From an uncultured Flavobacteriaceae bacterium (GTDB lineage Bacteria; Bacteroidota; Bacteroidia; Flavobacteriales; Flavobacteriaceae): DNA of 64,000 nt. Position 1 is the first letter of the stretch; each line of letters starts with the position of its first letter. The translations under genes were made by a program, and so were the position numbers. Below the pieces are notes generated by a model. It saw only the letters and a program-made list of their open reading frames with translations, did no database searches and was not told where the DNA came from. Shown piece by piece: positions 28,044-36,486 of this stretch. The DNA is taken from assembly GCA_947494325.1 (NCBI GenBank), contig CANLUS010000007.1, positions 62,001 to 126,000 on the forward strand, written 5' to 3'.

Positions 28044-28078
28044 ACGATTTTATTTGTGCGAAGGATTATTTTAGCGGT

Positions 28079-29314
28079 ATGCAAAAGTTATTATGTATTG
28101 GGATGATTTTTCCGGAGTCGAGTTCAACCGCTGCTGGGCGTCGGATGCTACAGTTACTCCATTTTTTTAAAGAAAATCGATACCAAGTAGTTTTTGCTAG
28201 TGCATCACAAGAAAACCCTTTCTCTGATGATTTGAAACGCTTAAATATCATTCAGAAACAAATAGCCTTGAATGATGCAAGCTTCGATGTGTTTGTTAAG
28301 GATTTAAATCCTAATATTGTCTTGTTTGATAGATTTATTTCGGAGGAGCAATTTGGGTGGAGAGTTAAAGAAAACTGTCCGAATGCAATTCGAATTTTAG
28401 ATACAGAAGATCTACATTGTTTACGAATTGGAAGGCATGAGGCATTCAAGCAAAACAGACCTTTTGAAATAAAAGATTTAGTTCACTTAGATATTACAAA
28501 ACGTGAAATTGCAAGTATCTATAGATGTGATGTATCTTTGATGATCTCGTCATTCGAAATGAAAATTTTGAGCACAACCTTTAATATTTCTTCGAACTTA
28601 TTGATTGAATTACCTTTTTTGCTTGATACTATTTCTGAAAAGGATATGATGCGTAAACCATCATTTCAAGAACGTGTTGATTTTATAAGTATCGGAAATT
28701 TTAAACATGAACCGAATTGGCAATCGGTATTGCATTTAAAAAAGACAATATGGCCTTTGATTCGTAAAAATTTACCTGAAGCAAGGTTATTGATTTATGG
28801 AGCATATCCTACGCAAAAAGTAACCGATTTACATCATGAAAAAGATGGTTTTATTGTTAAAGGAAGAGCAGAAAATGCGCACGAAGTAATTTCAAAAGCA
28901 CGAATTTTAGTTGCGCCTTTACAGTTTGGTGCCGGATTAAAAGGAAAGCTTATTGATGCGATGGAAAGTGGTACGCCTTCTATAACGTCGACCATTGGTG
29001 CTGAGGCTATGCATGGTAGCTTACCTTGGAATGGCTCTATTAATGATGATCCTGCAGAATTTGCAAAAAATGCCACCGAGTTATATACTAATGAAGGAAA
29101 ATGGGCAATAGCTCACAAGAACGGATTTAAGATTGTGAACGAACTGTATAATAAAGATAGATTATCAGATACATTACACCTTCGACTAGTTTGGATACAA
29201 AAAAATCTCCTTTCACATAGAGCTGATAATTTCATAGGAAACTTATTGCACCATCATTCTTTACAGAGTACGAAATATTTGTCTAAATGGATAGAGGAGA
29301 AGAATAAGAATTAA
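28079..29314 (+). CDS. Glycosyltransferase, GT4-like
   Basis: The start is placed at 28079 (MQKLLCIGMIFPESSS), giving 411 residues; the open frame reaches 27800 only by passing through the divergent YheT gene. The C-terminal half has a nucleotide-sugar-binding Rossmann fold, with LLIYGAYP near 246 and GAGLKGKLIDAMESGTP near 285-301, which is typical of GT4-type enzymes. The N-terminal acceptor domain is less conserved. Donor and acceptor are unknown and no polysaccharide cluster surrounds it. Its stop overlaps that of the next convergent gene by 3-4 bp. Confidence 0.82.
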   Translation: MQKLLCIGMIFPESSSTAAGRRMLQLLHFFKENRYQVVFASASQENPFSDDLKRLNIIQKQIALNDASFDVFVKDLNPNIVLFDRFISEEQFGWRVKENCPNAIRILDTEDLHCLRIGRHEAFKQNRPFEIKDLVHLDITKREIASIYRCDVSLMISSFEMKILSTTFNISSNLLIELPFLLDTISEKDMMRKPSFQERVDFISIGNFKHEPNWQSVLHLKKTIWPLIRKNLPEARLLIYGAYPTQKVTDLHHEKDGFIVKGRAENAHEVISKARILVAPLQFGAGLKGKLIDAMESGTPSITSTIGAEAMHGSLPWNGSINDDPAEFAKNATELYTNEGKWAIAHKNGFKIVNELYNKDRLSDTLHLRLVWIQKNLLSHRADNFIGNLLHHHSLQSTKYLSKWIEEKNKN

Positions 29315-30531
29315 TTTTTGCTCGGTCGATAGTCTAACGGTAATAAATTAGCAAACTGCTCGAAACTCCAATAGCCCTCTGCAAAAATGTCTAAAGGGTC
29401 AATAACTGTGCCTGATGGATCAATTATCGCCGTTTTTTTAAACATGGTTAACGAGGAAGTCTGGTTTTTGTGAACACGTTTATTAGGCATATAATTTACT
29501 TCTTCTGATTCTTTAGTAAAAATGATAGAAAGATAATTTTCGAAACTAAGTAAAGTTTCTTTCTTATTTTGAATGATCAGGTCGAGATAAGGAACATTGC
29601 TCTTGTATAAATAGTCTCTATATTTTGGCAGTCTTACTTTTTGTACTGTCGAAACAGCCGAATCTAATGCTGTTCTTGGTTTTTTAATTTTCCTTGATAA
29701 ATTAACAGGGTTATCCTTAGAAGATATAGATGCGATATAGGCTCGAGCTTTTTTTATGGTTTCTTCCGAGGGTCTATCAGAATTTAGTACCCTTTTAAAC
29801 TGATGTACTAAAAAGCCTTCTTCCTTAAGTTTTTTCGCTCGTAACGAGCGCATAAAGTGCATTACAGAACCATTATAAGCTATCAATCTATTTTTCAACC
29901 ATTTGCGTTGCTTTCTTTTACTACCCTTGAGGTTTTGATATTTCGTAAACCCTAAGTAAGTTACTCTTTGTCGTTCTAATGAAAAATGAACCAAATCATA
30001 GGTAATGAGATAGCCTAAACCTTGATGTCTAATTTTTAAAGGCTCTTTCGCATATGCAGTCAACGCTCCAGTCGTCCTATCGAATTCAAAACTTAGTACT
30101 TTAGGATTCATTAAATTACATTGCGAAGCTAATAGGGTTCTTCCTAAAAAGGCCGATTTAAATCGACTTAAATTATAGCGCCAATCATCATCATACTTGA
30201 TTTTTGTGACAACCGCTTCATTTAAAAAATTTGTTGCTCGCCGTAATTTAAAAAACAGTGGCTTTTGGTACGAAGTAGTTTCAACATTTGTAATGATGGT
30301 TTTATAACCAATAAAGGAAACTATCAGTTCGTACTTACCCTCATTTAAATATAACTCGAAGTTACCGTCGGCATCTGTTACCGTTCCAATGGTAGAATTG
30401 TTCACATAAACTGAAGCACCTTCCATCGGAAGGTTACTAGTTGTGACTACGGTTCCTTTAATTAGGATTTGCGCTGATACCGATGCAATACCCGTTAAAG
30501 CAAAAAGAAGAAAGAGCACTACTTTTTTCAT
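29311..30531 (-). CDS. Exported protein with a CarboxypepD_reg-like domain
   Basis: This 406-residue protein has a cleavable signal peptide (cleavage near SVSA) and, from about 21-105, a CarboxypepD_reg-like beta sandwich with the usual GTVVTTSNLPMEGASVYV and GTVTDADGNFELYL pattern. The remaining 300 residues are basic and unlike the TonB barrel that often follows this domain, so it is not a truncated receptor in any obvious way. Similar stand-alone proteins are common in Flavobacteriia; their role is unknown. A surface location is likely. Confidence 0.8.
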   Translation of the reverse strand: MKKVVLFLLFALTGIASVSAQILIKGTVVTTSNLPMEGASVYVNNSTIGTVTDADGNFELYLNEGKYELIVSFIGYKTIITNVETTSYQKPLFFKLRRATNFLNEAVVTKIKYDDDWRYNLSRFKSAFLGRTLLASQCNLMNPKVLSFEFDRTTGALTAYAKEPLKIRHQGLGYLITYDLVHFSLERQRVTYLGFTKYQNLKGSKRKQRKWLKNRLIAYNGSVMHFMRSLRAKKLKEEGFLVHQFKRVLNSDRPSEETIKKARAYIASISSKDNPVNLSRKIKKPRTALDSAVSTVQKVRLPKYRDYLYKSNVPYLDLIIQNKKETLLSFENYLSIIFTKESEEVNYMPNKRVHKNQTSSLTMFKKTAIIDPSGTVIDPLDIFAEGYWSFEQFANLLPLDYRPSKN

Positions 30532-30572
30532 CAGAAGTGAAGTTATTTTTTAAAATAAGCACTATTTTTTAA

Positions 30573-32603
30573 TTAAACTAACCCTGCTCTTTTTAGCAAA
30601 GCATCTGCATTGGGTTCTTTTCCGCGAAAACGTTTGTATAAAACCATAGGTTTTTCAGTACCACCTTGCGACAATACATTATTCACGAATGCTGCAGCTG
30701 TATCTTTATTAAAAATGCCTGTTTCTTTAAAATGCTCAAAGGCATCTGCATCTAAGACTTCTGCCCATTTGTAACTGTAATAGCCAGAAGAGTATCCACC
30801 CTGAAATATATGTGCGAAGGCCGTGCTCATACAATTCTCAATAACATCAGGATACAATTGAGTTTCCGCGAAAGCCCTCGTTTCAAAGTCTTTAACAGAT
30901 TTAATTGTTTCTGGCGATTCACCGGCATGCCAAGACATGTCGAGTAATCCAAAACTTAGCTGACGTAAAGTTTGAATACCTTCTAGGAAACTCGCAGATT
31001 CTTTTATTTTCGCAACCAAATTCATTGGTATAGCTTCATCTGTCTCGTAATGTTTGGCAAACAAATCGAGTGCTTCTTTTTCATAACACCAATTTTCCAA
31101 TAACTGACTTGGTAATTCAACAAAATCCCAATATACACTAGTTCCAGATAGACTAGGATACGTAGTATTTGCCAACATTCCATGCAATGCATGTCCAAAC
31201 TCATGAAATAAGGTAGTAACTTCATTAAAAGTTAATAACGAAGGTTTTGTTTCTGTTGGTTTGGTAAAATTACATACAATTGAAACATGTGGACGGGAAT
31301 TTTCTCCATTCTTCTGCCACTGACTTTTATAAGAGGTCATCCAAGCACCATTTCTTTTTCCTTTACGGGGAAAGAAATCTGCATAAAAAACAGCGATAAA
31401 ATCGCCATTAGCATTGGTTACTTCATAGGTGAGAACTTCTTTATGATATGTGTCAATATTTTTCACTTCTTTGAACCGAAGATCAAATAGTTTACTTGCA
31501 ATTGTAAAAACGCCATCAATAACATTTTCTAATTTAAAATAAGGCTTTAATGCTTCTTGATCAAGGTCGAATAGTTCTTTCTTCAGTTTTTCAGAATAAT
31601 AGGCGCCATCCCATTTTTGCAATTTTTTAATGCCGTCTTTTTTTGCAAACTCAGTCAGTTGTTTGAATTCTCTTTGCGCGGCAGGTTTTGCTTTCGCTAA
31701 TAATTCATTAGAAAATGATGCTACTTTTTCTGGTGTTTCTGCCATGCGCTCTTCCAACACAAAATGGGCATGGGTTTTATAACCAAGTAAATTTGCACGT
31801 TCATGCCGAAGTTGTACAATGTCTAAAACAATACTTTGATTGTCATTTTTATTATTTTTAAAGGCCCTTGCTCCGAAAGCCATTGCTACTTTTTTTCGGA
31901 GGTCTCGATCTTCGACGTACGTCATAAAAGAAATATAACTTGGGTAGTCTAAGGTAATCAACCATCCGTCTTTTTCCTTTTGTTTTGCTAATAAATGTGC
32001 AGCTTCTTTAGCGCCATCTGGAAGTCCTTTGAGCTCTTTTTCATTTGTGATATGTAATTCGTAGGCATTCGTTTCGGCTAGTAAGTTTTCACCAAATTGT
32101 AAAGACAGTTTCGATAATTTTTTATCTAATGATCGCAACTTTTGTTTGTCCACATCATTTAAATTCGCCCCATTTCGAGCAAAGCCTTTATATTTTTTAT
32201 CTAACAACGTTTTTTGTTCGGTTGACAATTCGATGTCCTCTTGATGATCGTACACATATTTTACGCGTTCGAATAATTTTTCATTTAAACGAATGTCATT
32301 CGAAAAATCGGATAACCATGGAGAAACCTCCTGTGCTATTTTTTGAATTTCATCATTGGTTTCAGCGGAATTTAAATTGAAAAAAATAGAAGATATTCTT
32401 TCTAAAGTATATCCCGAAAAATCGAGTGCTTCAATTGTATTTTCGAAAGTAGGAGATGCCGTGCTATTGGCAATAGCATCAATTTCAATCTTTGCCGATT
32501 GAATTGCTTCTTGAAAAGCGGGTTTAAAATGTTCGTTTTTCACCTTAGAAAAAGGTGCGGTTGTATATGGTGTACTAAATTTTTCTAAAAGTGGGTTATT
32601 CAT
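30573..32603 (-). CDS. M3-family oligopeptidase (PrlC/Dcp type)
   Basis: A 676-residue cytosolic zinc peptidase of the M3 family, which clears short peptides. The zinc motif HEFGH begins at residue 467 (LFHEFGHALHGM), with the third ligand Glu in the downstream DFVELPSQLLENW segment and the conserved GGYSSGYYSYKWAEVLDADAF split region near the C terminus (Tyr residues bind substrate). There is no signal peptide. It lies 43 bp downstream of purE. Whether it is oligopeptidase A or dipeptidyl carboxypeptidase cannot be decided here. Confidence 0.92.
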   Translation of the reverse strand: MNNPLLEKFSTPYTTAPFSKVKNEHFKPAFQEAIQSAKIEIDAIANSTASPTFENTIEALDFSGYTLERISSIFFNLNSAETNDEIQKIAQEVSPWLSDFSNDIRLNEKLFERVKYVYDHQEDIELSTEQKTLLDKKYKGFARNGANLNDVDKQKLRSLDKKLSKLSLQFGENLLAETNAYELHITNEKELKGLPDGAKEAAHLLAKQKEKDGWLITLDYPSYISFMTYVEDRDLRKKVAMAFGARAFKNNKNDNQSIVLDIVQLRHERANLLGYKTHAHFVLEERMAETPEKVASFSNELLAKAKPAAQREFKQLTEFAKKDGIKKLQKWDGAYYSEKLKKELFDLDQEALKPYFKLENVIDGVFTIASKLFDLRFKEVKNIDTYHKEVLTYEVTNANGDFIAVFYADFFPRKGKRNGAWMTSYKSQWQKNGENSRPHVSIVCNFTKPTETKPSLLTFNEVTTLFHEFGHALHGMLANTTYPSLSGTSVYWDFVELPSQLLENWCYEKEALDLFAKHYETDEAIPMNLVAKIKESASFLEGIQTLRQLSFGLLDMSWHAGESPETIKSVKDFETRAFAETQLYPDVIENCMSTAFAHIFQGGYSSGYYSYKWAEVLDADAFEHFKETGIFNKDTAAAFVNNVLSQGGTEKPMVLYKRFRGKEPNADALLKRAGLV

Positions 32604-32646
32604 TTTTAAACAATCGAATTTTATAGCGAATTAAACCTTGATATAT

Positions 32647-33132
32647 TTATTTTCTTAAATCTTCAGAAGCCTTTAAAACGTTCTCTTTTAAATTTTCTTT
32701 ATAAGCAACAATAACGTCTTGAATATCCTGATTACTGCTTCCAAGTATCTGGGCAGCTAAGATTCCTGCATTTTTTGCTCCATCGAGGGCTACGGTTGCA
32801 ACCGGGACACCTCCAGGCATTTGTAAAATTGACAAAACAGAATCCCACCCATCTATAGAATTTCGAGATTTTACAGGCACGCCTATAACAGGCAATGGAC
32901 TCATAGATGCTACCATGCCAGGTAAGTGCGCCGCACCACCAGCACCTGCTATTATAACCGAAATTCCACGTGTATGCGCATGCTTAGCATAGTCAACGAG
33001 CTTATCAGGCGTTCGATGTGCTGAGACAATGTCTACATCGGTTTCAATATTAAATTCATGCAAAATTTTAACAGCTTCCTGCATGATGGGCATATCCGAA
33101 TTACTTCCCATTATAATGCCTACTTTAGCCAT
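32647..33132 (-). CDS. purE: N5-carboxyaminoimidazole ribonucleotide mutase
   Basis: Catalyses a late step in purine synthesis, moving the carboxyl group of N5-CAIR to make CAIR. The 161-residue protein opens with [12 protein letters not shown], followed by SAHRTPDKL with the catalytic His, [12 protein letters not shown], and the [12 protein letters not shown] stretch. purK is not adjacent in the window. It starts the leftward run purE-M3. Confidence 0.96.
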   Translation of the reverse strand: MAKVGIIMGSNSDMPIMQEAVKILHEFNIETDVDIVSAHRTPDKLVDYAKHAHTRGISVIIAGAGGAAHLPGMVASMSPLPVIGVPVKSRNSIDGWDSVLSILQMPGGVPVATVALDGAKNAGILAAQILGSSNQDIQDVIVAYKENLKENVLKASEDLRK

Positions 33133-33154
33133 ATCTTTACTTTTATTATCTGAT

Positions 33155-33162
33155 TATCTTTG
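33155..33162 (+). promoter_or_regulatory. Putative -7 element for the GH3 gene
   Basis: TATCTTTG matches TAnnTTTG, 91 bp before the GH3 ATG. No clear -33 box. Confidence 0.3.
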
Positions 33163-33206
33163 AGAGAATTGAAATCAATTTCTAGAAATATTGTAACTTT
33201 AAAATC

Positions 33207-33214
33207 CAAAGATA
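33207..33214 (-). promoter_or_regulatory. Putative -7 element for purE
   Basis: Minus-strand TATCTTTG, 74 bp before the purE ATG. With the element at 33155 the two divergent promoters would cross. Confidence 0.3.
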
Positions 33215-33253
33215 GTTTAAATATCACAACTAACGAACTAAGAAAACCGATAG

Positions 33254-34780
33254 ATGTTACCCCTTTTTAATACTGTTGTTTCGTGGTTTTTGAAGAAGCG
33301 AAAGCATCAAATGGAACTTTTTTTAAAGTATCCAATAGATGTTCAGCAAGAATTGCTTATGCGCTTAATTAACGTTGCAAGGAATACCGAAGTGGGCTTG
33401 CAATTTGATTTTAAATCAATATATGATTATAAAACTTTTGCCGAACGTGTTCCTATCCATAGGTATGAAACGATAGAACCTTTAATAGAACGTACTAGGA
33501 GAGGAGAACAAAATTTGTTTTGGCCATCAAATATTCAATGGTTCGCAAAGTCTAGTGGTACTACGAATGCCAAAAGTAAATTCATTCCTGTGAGTAACGA
33601 AGCGCTGGAGAATTGTCATTTAAAAGCTGGCAAGGATATGTTGGCACTCTATATCAATAATAATGAGAATGCGGGATTATTTAATGGTAGAGGTTTACGG
33701 TTAGGAGGTAGTAGTGCTATTTATGAAGATAACAACTCTTACTTTGGGGATTTGTCTGCTATTATTATAGAAAACATGCCTTTTTGGGCTGACTTTAGTA
33801 GTGCACCCAAAACAGAAGTGGCTTTGATGAGCGAGTGGGAGACAAAGATGGAAGCTATTGTTAACGAAACTATTAATGAGAATATTACTAGCTTAGTTGG
33901 TGTACCTTCTTGGATGCTGGTTTTATTAAACGCTGTATTAGAGAAAACGGGAAAAGATAATATTTTAGAAGTTTGGCCAAATTTGGAAGTGTATTTTCAC
34001 GGTGGCGTGAATTTTAATCCATACAGAGAACAGTATAAAAAAATAATTCCAAGAAAAGATTTTAAATATTATGAAACGTATAATGCTTCCGAAGGCTTTT
34101 TTGCTATTCAAGATGGCAATGGTTCTCATGATTTACTCTTGATGCTCGATTATGGAATTTTCTATGAATTTATACCAATGGATGCTTATGATGAAGAAAA
34201 TTCTGTTGCGATTCCCTTAGAAGAAGTTGAATTATTGAAAAATTATGCCATCGTAATTACTACAAACTCTGGATTATGGCGCTATTTAATCGGAGATACT
34301 GTGAAGTTTGTATCGTTAGATCCTTATAGAATACGAATTACTGGTAGAACAAAACATTTTATTAATGTATTTGGGGAAGAACTGATCATAGAAAATGCCG
34401 AAGATGCTCTAAAGAAGGTATGTAAAAAAACCAAAGCCGAAATTACCGATTATACGGTCGCACCAATTTTTATGGATGGTAAATCTAAAGGGGCTCATGA
34501 ATGGGTTATTGAGTTTAAAAAGCCACCAAAAAATATTGACTATTTCACGGAACTGTTAGACAATGCCTTAAAATCTATAAATTCTGATTATGAGGCCAAA
34601 CGTTATCACGATATGACCTTAACAATGCCTAAAGTGCATCAAGCAAGAAGTGGTTTGTTTTATAGCTGGTTAAAGGACAAAGGAAAATTGGGAGGACAAC
34701 ATAAAGTCCCGAGACTCTCAAATAGTAGAAACTTTATAGAAGAATTATTTGTATTAGAAGAGGCGTGTAAGATCATTTAA
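33254..34780 (+). CDS. GH3-family acyl-adenylate/amide synthetase
   Basis: The 508 residues match the bacterial GH3 family, relatives of plant enzymes that join amino acids to acyl acids through an acyl-AMP. Recognisable parts are the phosphate loop SSGTTNAKSKFIPVS, the YNASEGFFA motif, and TGRTKHFINVFGEEL in the C-terminal subdomain. The bacterial substrate is unknown. A YhhN-like membrane protein follows 10 bp downstream, and the pair may act on a lipid or acyl compound. Confidence 0.88.
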   Translation: MLPLFNTVVSWFLKKRKHQMELFLKYPIDVQQELLMRLINVARNTEVGLQFDFKSIYDYKTFAERVPIHRYETIEPLIERTRRGEQNLFWPSNIQWFAKSSGTTNAKSKFIPVSNEALENCHLKAGKDMLALYINNNENAGLFNGRGLRLGGSSAIYEDNNSYFGDLSAIIIENMPFWADFSSAPKTEVALMSEWETKMEAIVNETINENITSLVGVPSWMLVLLNAVLEKTGKDNILEVWPNLEVYFHGGVNFNPYREQYKKIIPRKDFKYYETYNASEGFFAIQDGNGSHDLLLMLDYGIFYEFIPMDAYDEENSVAIPLEEVELLKNYAIVITTNSGLWRYLIGDTVKFVSLDPYRIRITGRTKHFINVFGEELIIENAEDALKKVCKKTKAEITDYTVAPIFMDGKSKGAHEWVIEFKKPPKNIDYFTELLDNALKSINSDYEAKRYHDMTLTMPKVHQARSGLFYSWLKDKGKLGGQHKVPRLSNSRNFIEELFVLEEACKII

Positions 34781-34790
34781 AAAAAATCTT

Positions 34791-35468
34791 TTGGAAACAA
34801 AAAAGAACATATTCCTAATTGCGTATATCTTTTCTGTTTTGGCCTATTTAGGTATAAGGTTATTAGATACTCCTAAGGTATATGCCTTCTCTGTCCAGCC
34901 CTTGATGCTTTTGAGTTTAGCAGGCTATTACCTTGTTTCTGTTGATAATAAAAGCAAATTTTACTTATTGGCCTTGTTATTTACTATGATTGGGAGTCTA
35001 TTCTTTCTTGATAAAGATTCTCTCGAAAATTTTATTATTGGATTAATTTTAAGTTTTATTGCCAATATGTTCTTTTTACTGGTGATTGTGCATAGAATGG
35101 GAATTATAAAATTGAAAGATGTCATCATCCGAGCGACACCTATTTATATTCTTTTAGCTATTCTTGTTTGTAGTTTTTTTGCTGTACTTATTGGGGTGAA
35201 AATTATTATTTTTTTATATATAATATCATTGGCATTACTATTAGCTTTTGTTTTTATGTATACCAAAACATCTTACGTCAAACTAAAATCGTTCTTGTTT
35301 GCCGGCGTAATTTTAATGGTAGTGCGCGATTTTTTTACGGGTTTGAGTATACTGTTGAAACTTGAGGATTCACTCTATATTGTCATTGATATTTTATGTC
35401 ATGCTATAGCAATGTATCTTATTTGTCAAGCTTTAATTGAAGAAGAACACCGTTTAAAACAGTCATAA
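34791..35468 (+). CDS. YhhN-like (lysoplasmalogenase-fold) membrane protein
   Basis: The 225-residue protein starts with TTG at 34791, 10 bp after GH3; no ATG fits nearby. It has about eight hydrophobic segments. The pattern FTMIGSLFFL, then FIIGLILSFIANMFFLLVI, then RDFFTG, then the final AMYLICQALIEE resembles the YhhN/TMEM86 layout. The usual Gly-Asp of the first motif reads Gly-Ser here. Ether-lipid hydrolysis is known for the family but may be lost, so I give only a fold-level call. Confidence 0.6.
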   Translation: METKKNIFLIAYIFSVLAYLGIRLLDTPKVYAFSVQPLMLLSLAGYYLVSVDNKSKFYLLALLFTMIGSLFFLDKDSLENFIIGLILSFIANMFFLLVIVHRMGIIKLKDVIIRATPIYILLAILVCSFFAVLIGVKIIIFLYIISLALLLAFVFMYTKTSYVKLKSFLFAGVILMVVRDFFTGLSILLKLEDSLYIVIDILCHAIAMYLICQALIEEEHRLKQS

Positions 35469-35481
35469 AAAAGATAGTAGG

Positions 35482-36459
35482 TTAAATTTTTCGATCTATG
35501 ACGTAATTTACCATATCAATCAGTGATTTTTTATAAGGTGAATCCGGATACTCATTAAGTAGGTTTAGTGCTTCTTTTTGATACTCCGTCATTTTACGGA
35601 TGGTATACTCAATGCCTCCATTGCTTTTTACATAAGCGATCACTTCTTTAACCCTTTTTTTGTTCTTATTATGATTCTTAACAGAATTGATAATCCACTT
35701 TTTATCTTTAGGATTGCAATTATTAAGTGTGTGAATTAGAGGTAAAGTCATTTTTTGCTCTTTGATGTCTATACCAGTAGGCTTTCCTATTTTTGCTTCG
35801 GTATAATCGAATAAATCATCTTTCATCTGAAAGGCAGTTCCAATAATTTCACCAAATTTTCGCATTTTTCTGATTTCCTCTTCTGAAGCACCAACAGATG
35901 CAGCTCCAATACTGCAGCAAGCTGCAATAAGGGTCGCGGTTTTTTGACGGATAATTTCAAAATAAATATCTTCTGTGATATCAAGTTTTCGCGCTTTTTC
36001 TATTTGTAGCAATTCGCCTTCACTCATTTCTTTTAAGGCAATTGATATGAGCTTTAATAAATCAAAATCATCATGATCAACAGAAAGTAGTAGGCTTTTA
36101 GAAAATAAAAAATCCCCAACCAATACAGCAATTTTATTTTTCCATAGTGCATTGATCGAAAAGAATCCACGGCGGCGATTACTATCATCAACTACATCAT
36201 CGTGTACTAAAGAACCTGTATGAATTAATTCTATAAGAGAAGCTCCGCGATAGGTGCGTTCGCTAAAATTACCGCCAGAAACCATTTTCGCAACTAAAAA
36301 AACAAACATCGGACGCATTTGTTTTCCTTTTCGTTTTACAATGAAATGAGTAATGCGATTAATAAGTGGAACATGAGAACTCATAGAGTCTTTGAACTTT
36401 AATTCAAAGAGCTCCATTTCGTCTTGGATTGGTTGCTTTATTTGTTCTACGATTTTCAC
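35482..36459 (-). CDS. Polyprenyl diphosphate synthase
   Basis: A trans-prenyl transferase of 325 residues that builds long isoprenoid diphosphates, probably for the menaquinone side chain. Both aspartate-rich motifs are present: LVHDDVVDDSNRRRG (first) and FQMKDDLFDY (second), plus the GKQMRP lysine-rich region. The chain length cannot be read from sequence alone. It follows glnS by 27 bp on the same strand. Confidence 0.93.
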   Translation of the reverse strand: MKIVEQIKQPIQDEMELFELKFKDSMSSHVPLINRITHFIVKRKGKQMRPMFVFLVAKMVSGGNFSERTYRGASLIELIHTGSLVHDDVVDDSNRRRGFFSINALWKNKIAVLVGDFLFSKSLLLSVDHDDFDLLKLISIALKEMSEGELLQIEKARKLDITEDIYFEIIRQKTATLIAACCSIGAASVGASEEEIRKMRKFGEIIGTAFQMKDDLFDYTEAKIGKPTGIDIKEQKMTLPLIHTLNNCNPKDKKWIINSVKNHNKNKKRVKEVIAYVKSNGGIEYTIRKMTEYQKEALNLLNEYPDSPYKKSLIDMVNYVIDRKI

Positions 36460-36486
36460 TTCTAAATTAAAATCAGAAAATGGATA

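Noticed and set aside
27800-28078. Long N-terminal extension of the glycosyltransferase frame
   Set aside because: It runs through the opposite-strand YheT gene and its promoter; the normal GT start is the ATG at 28079.
29311-29314. Four-base overlap of convergent stops (GT and CarboxypepD_reg gene)
   Set aside because: Convergent overlaps of stop codons are common in compact genomes and need no special explanation.
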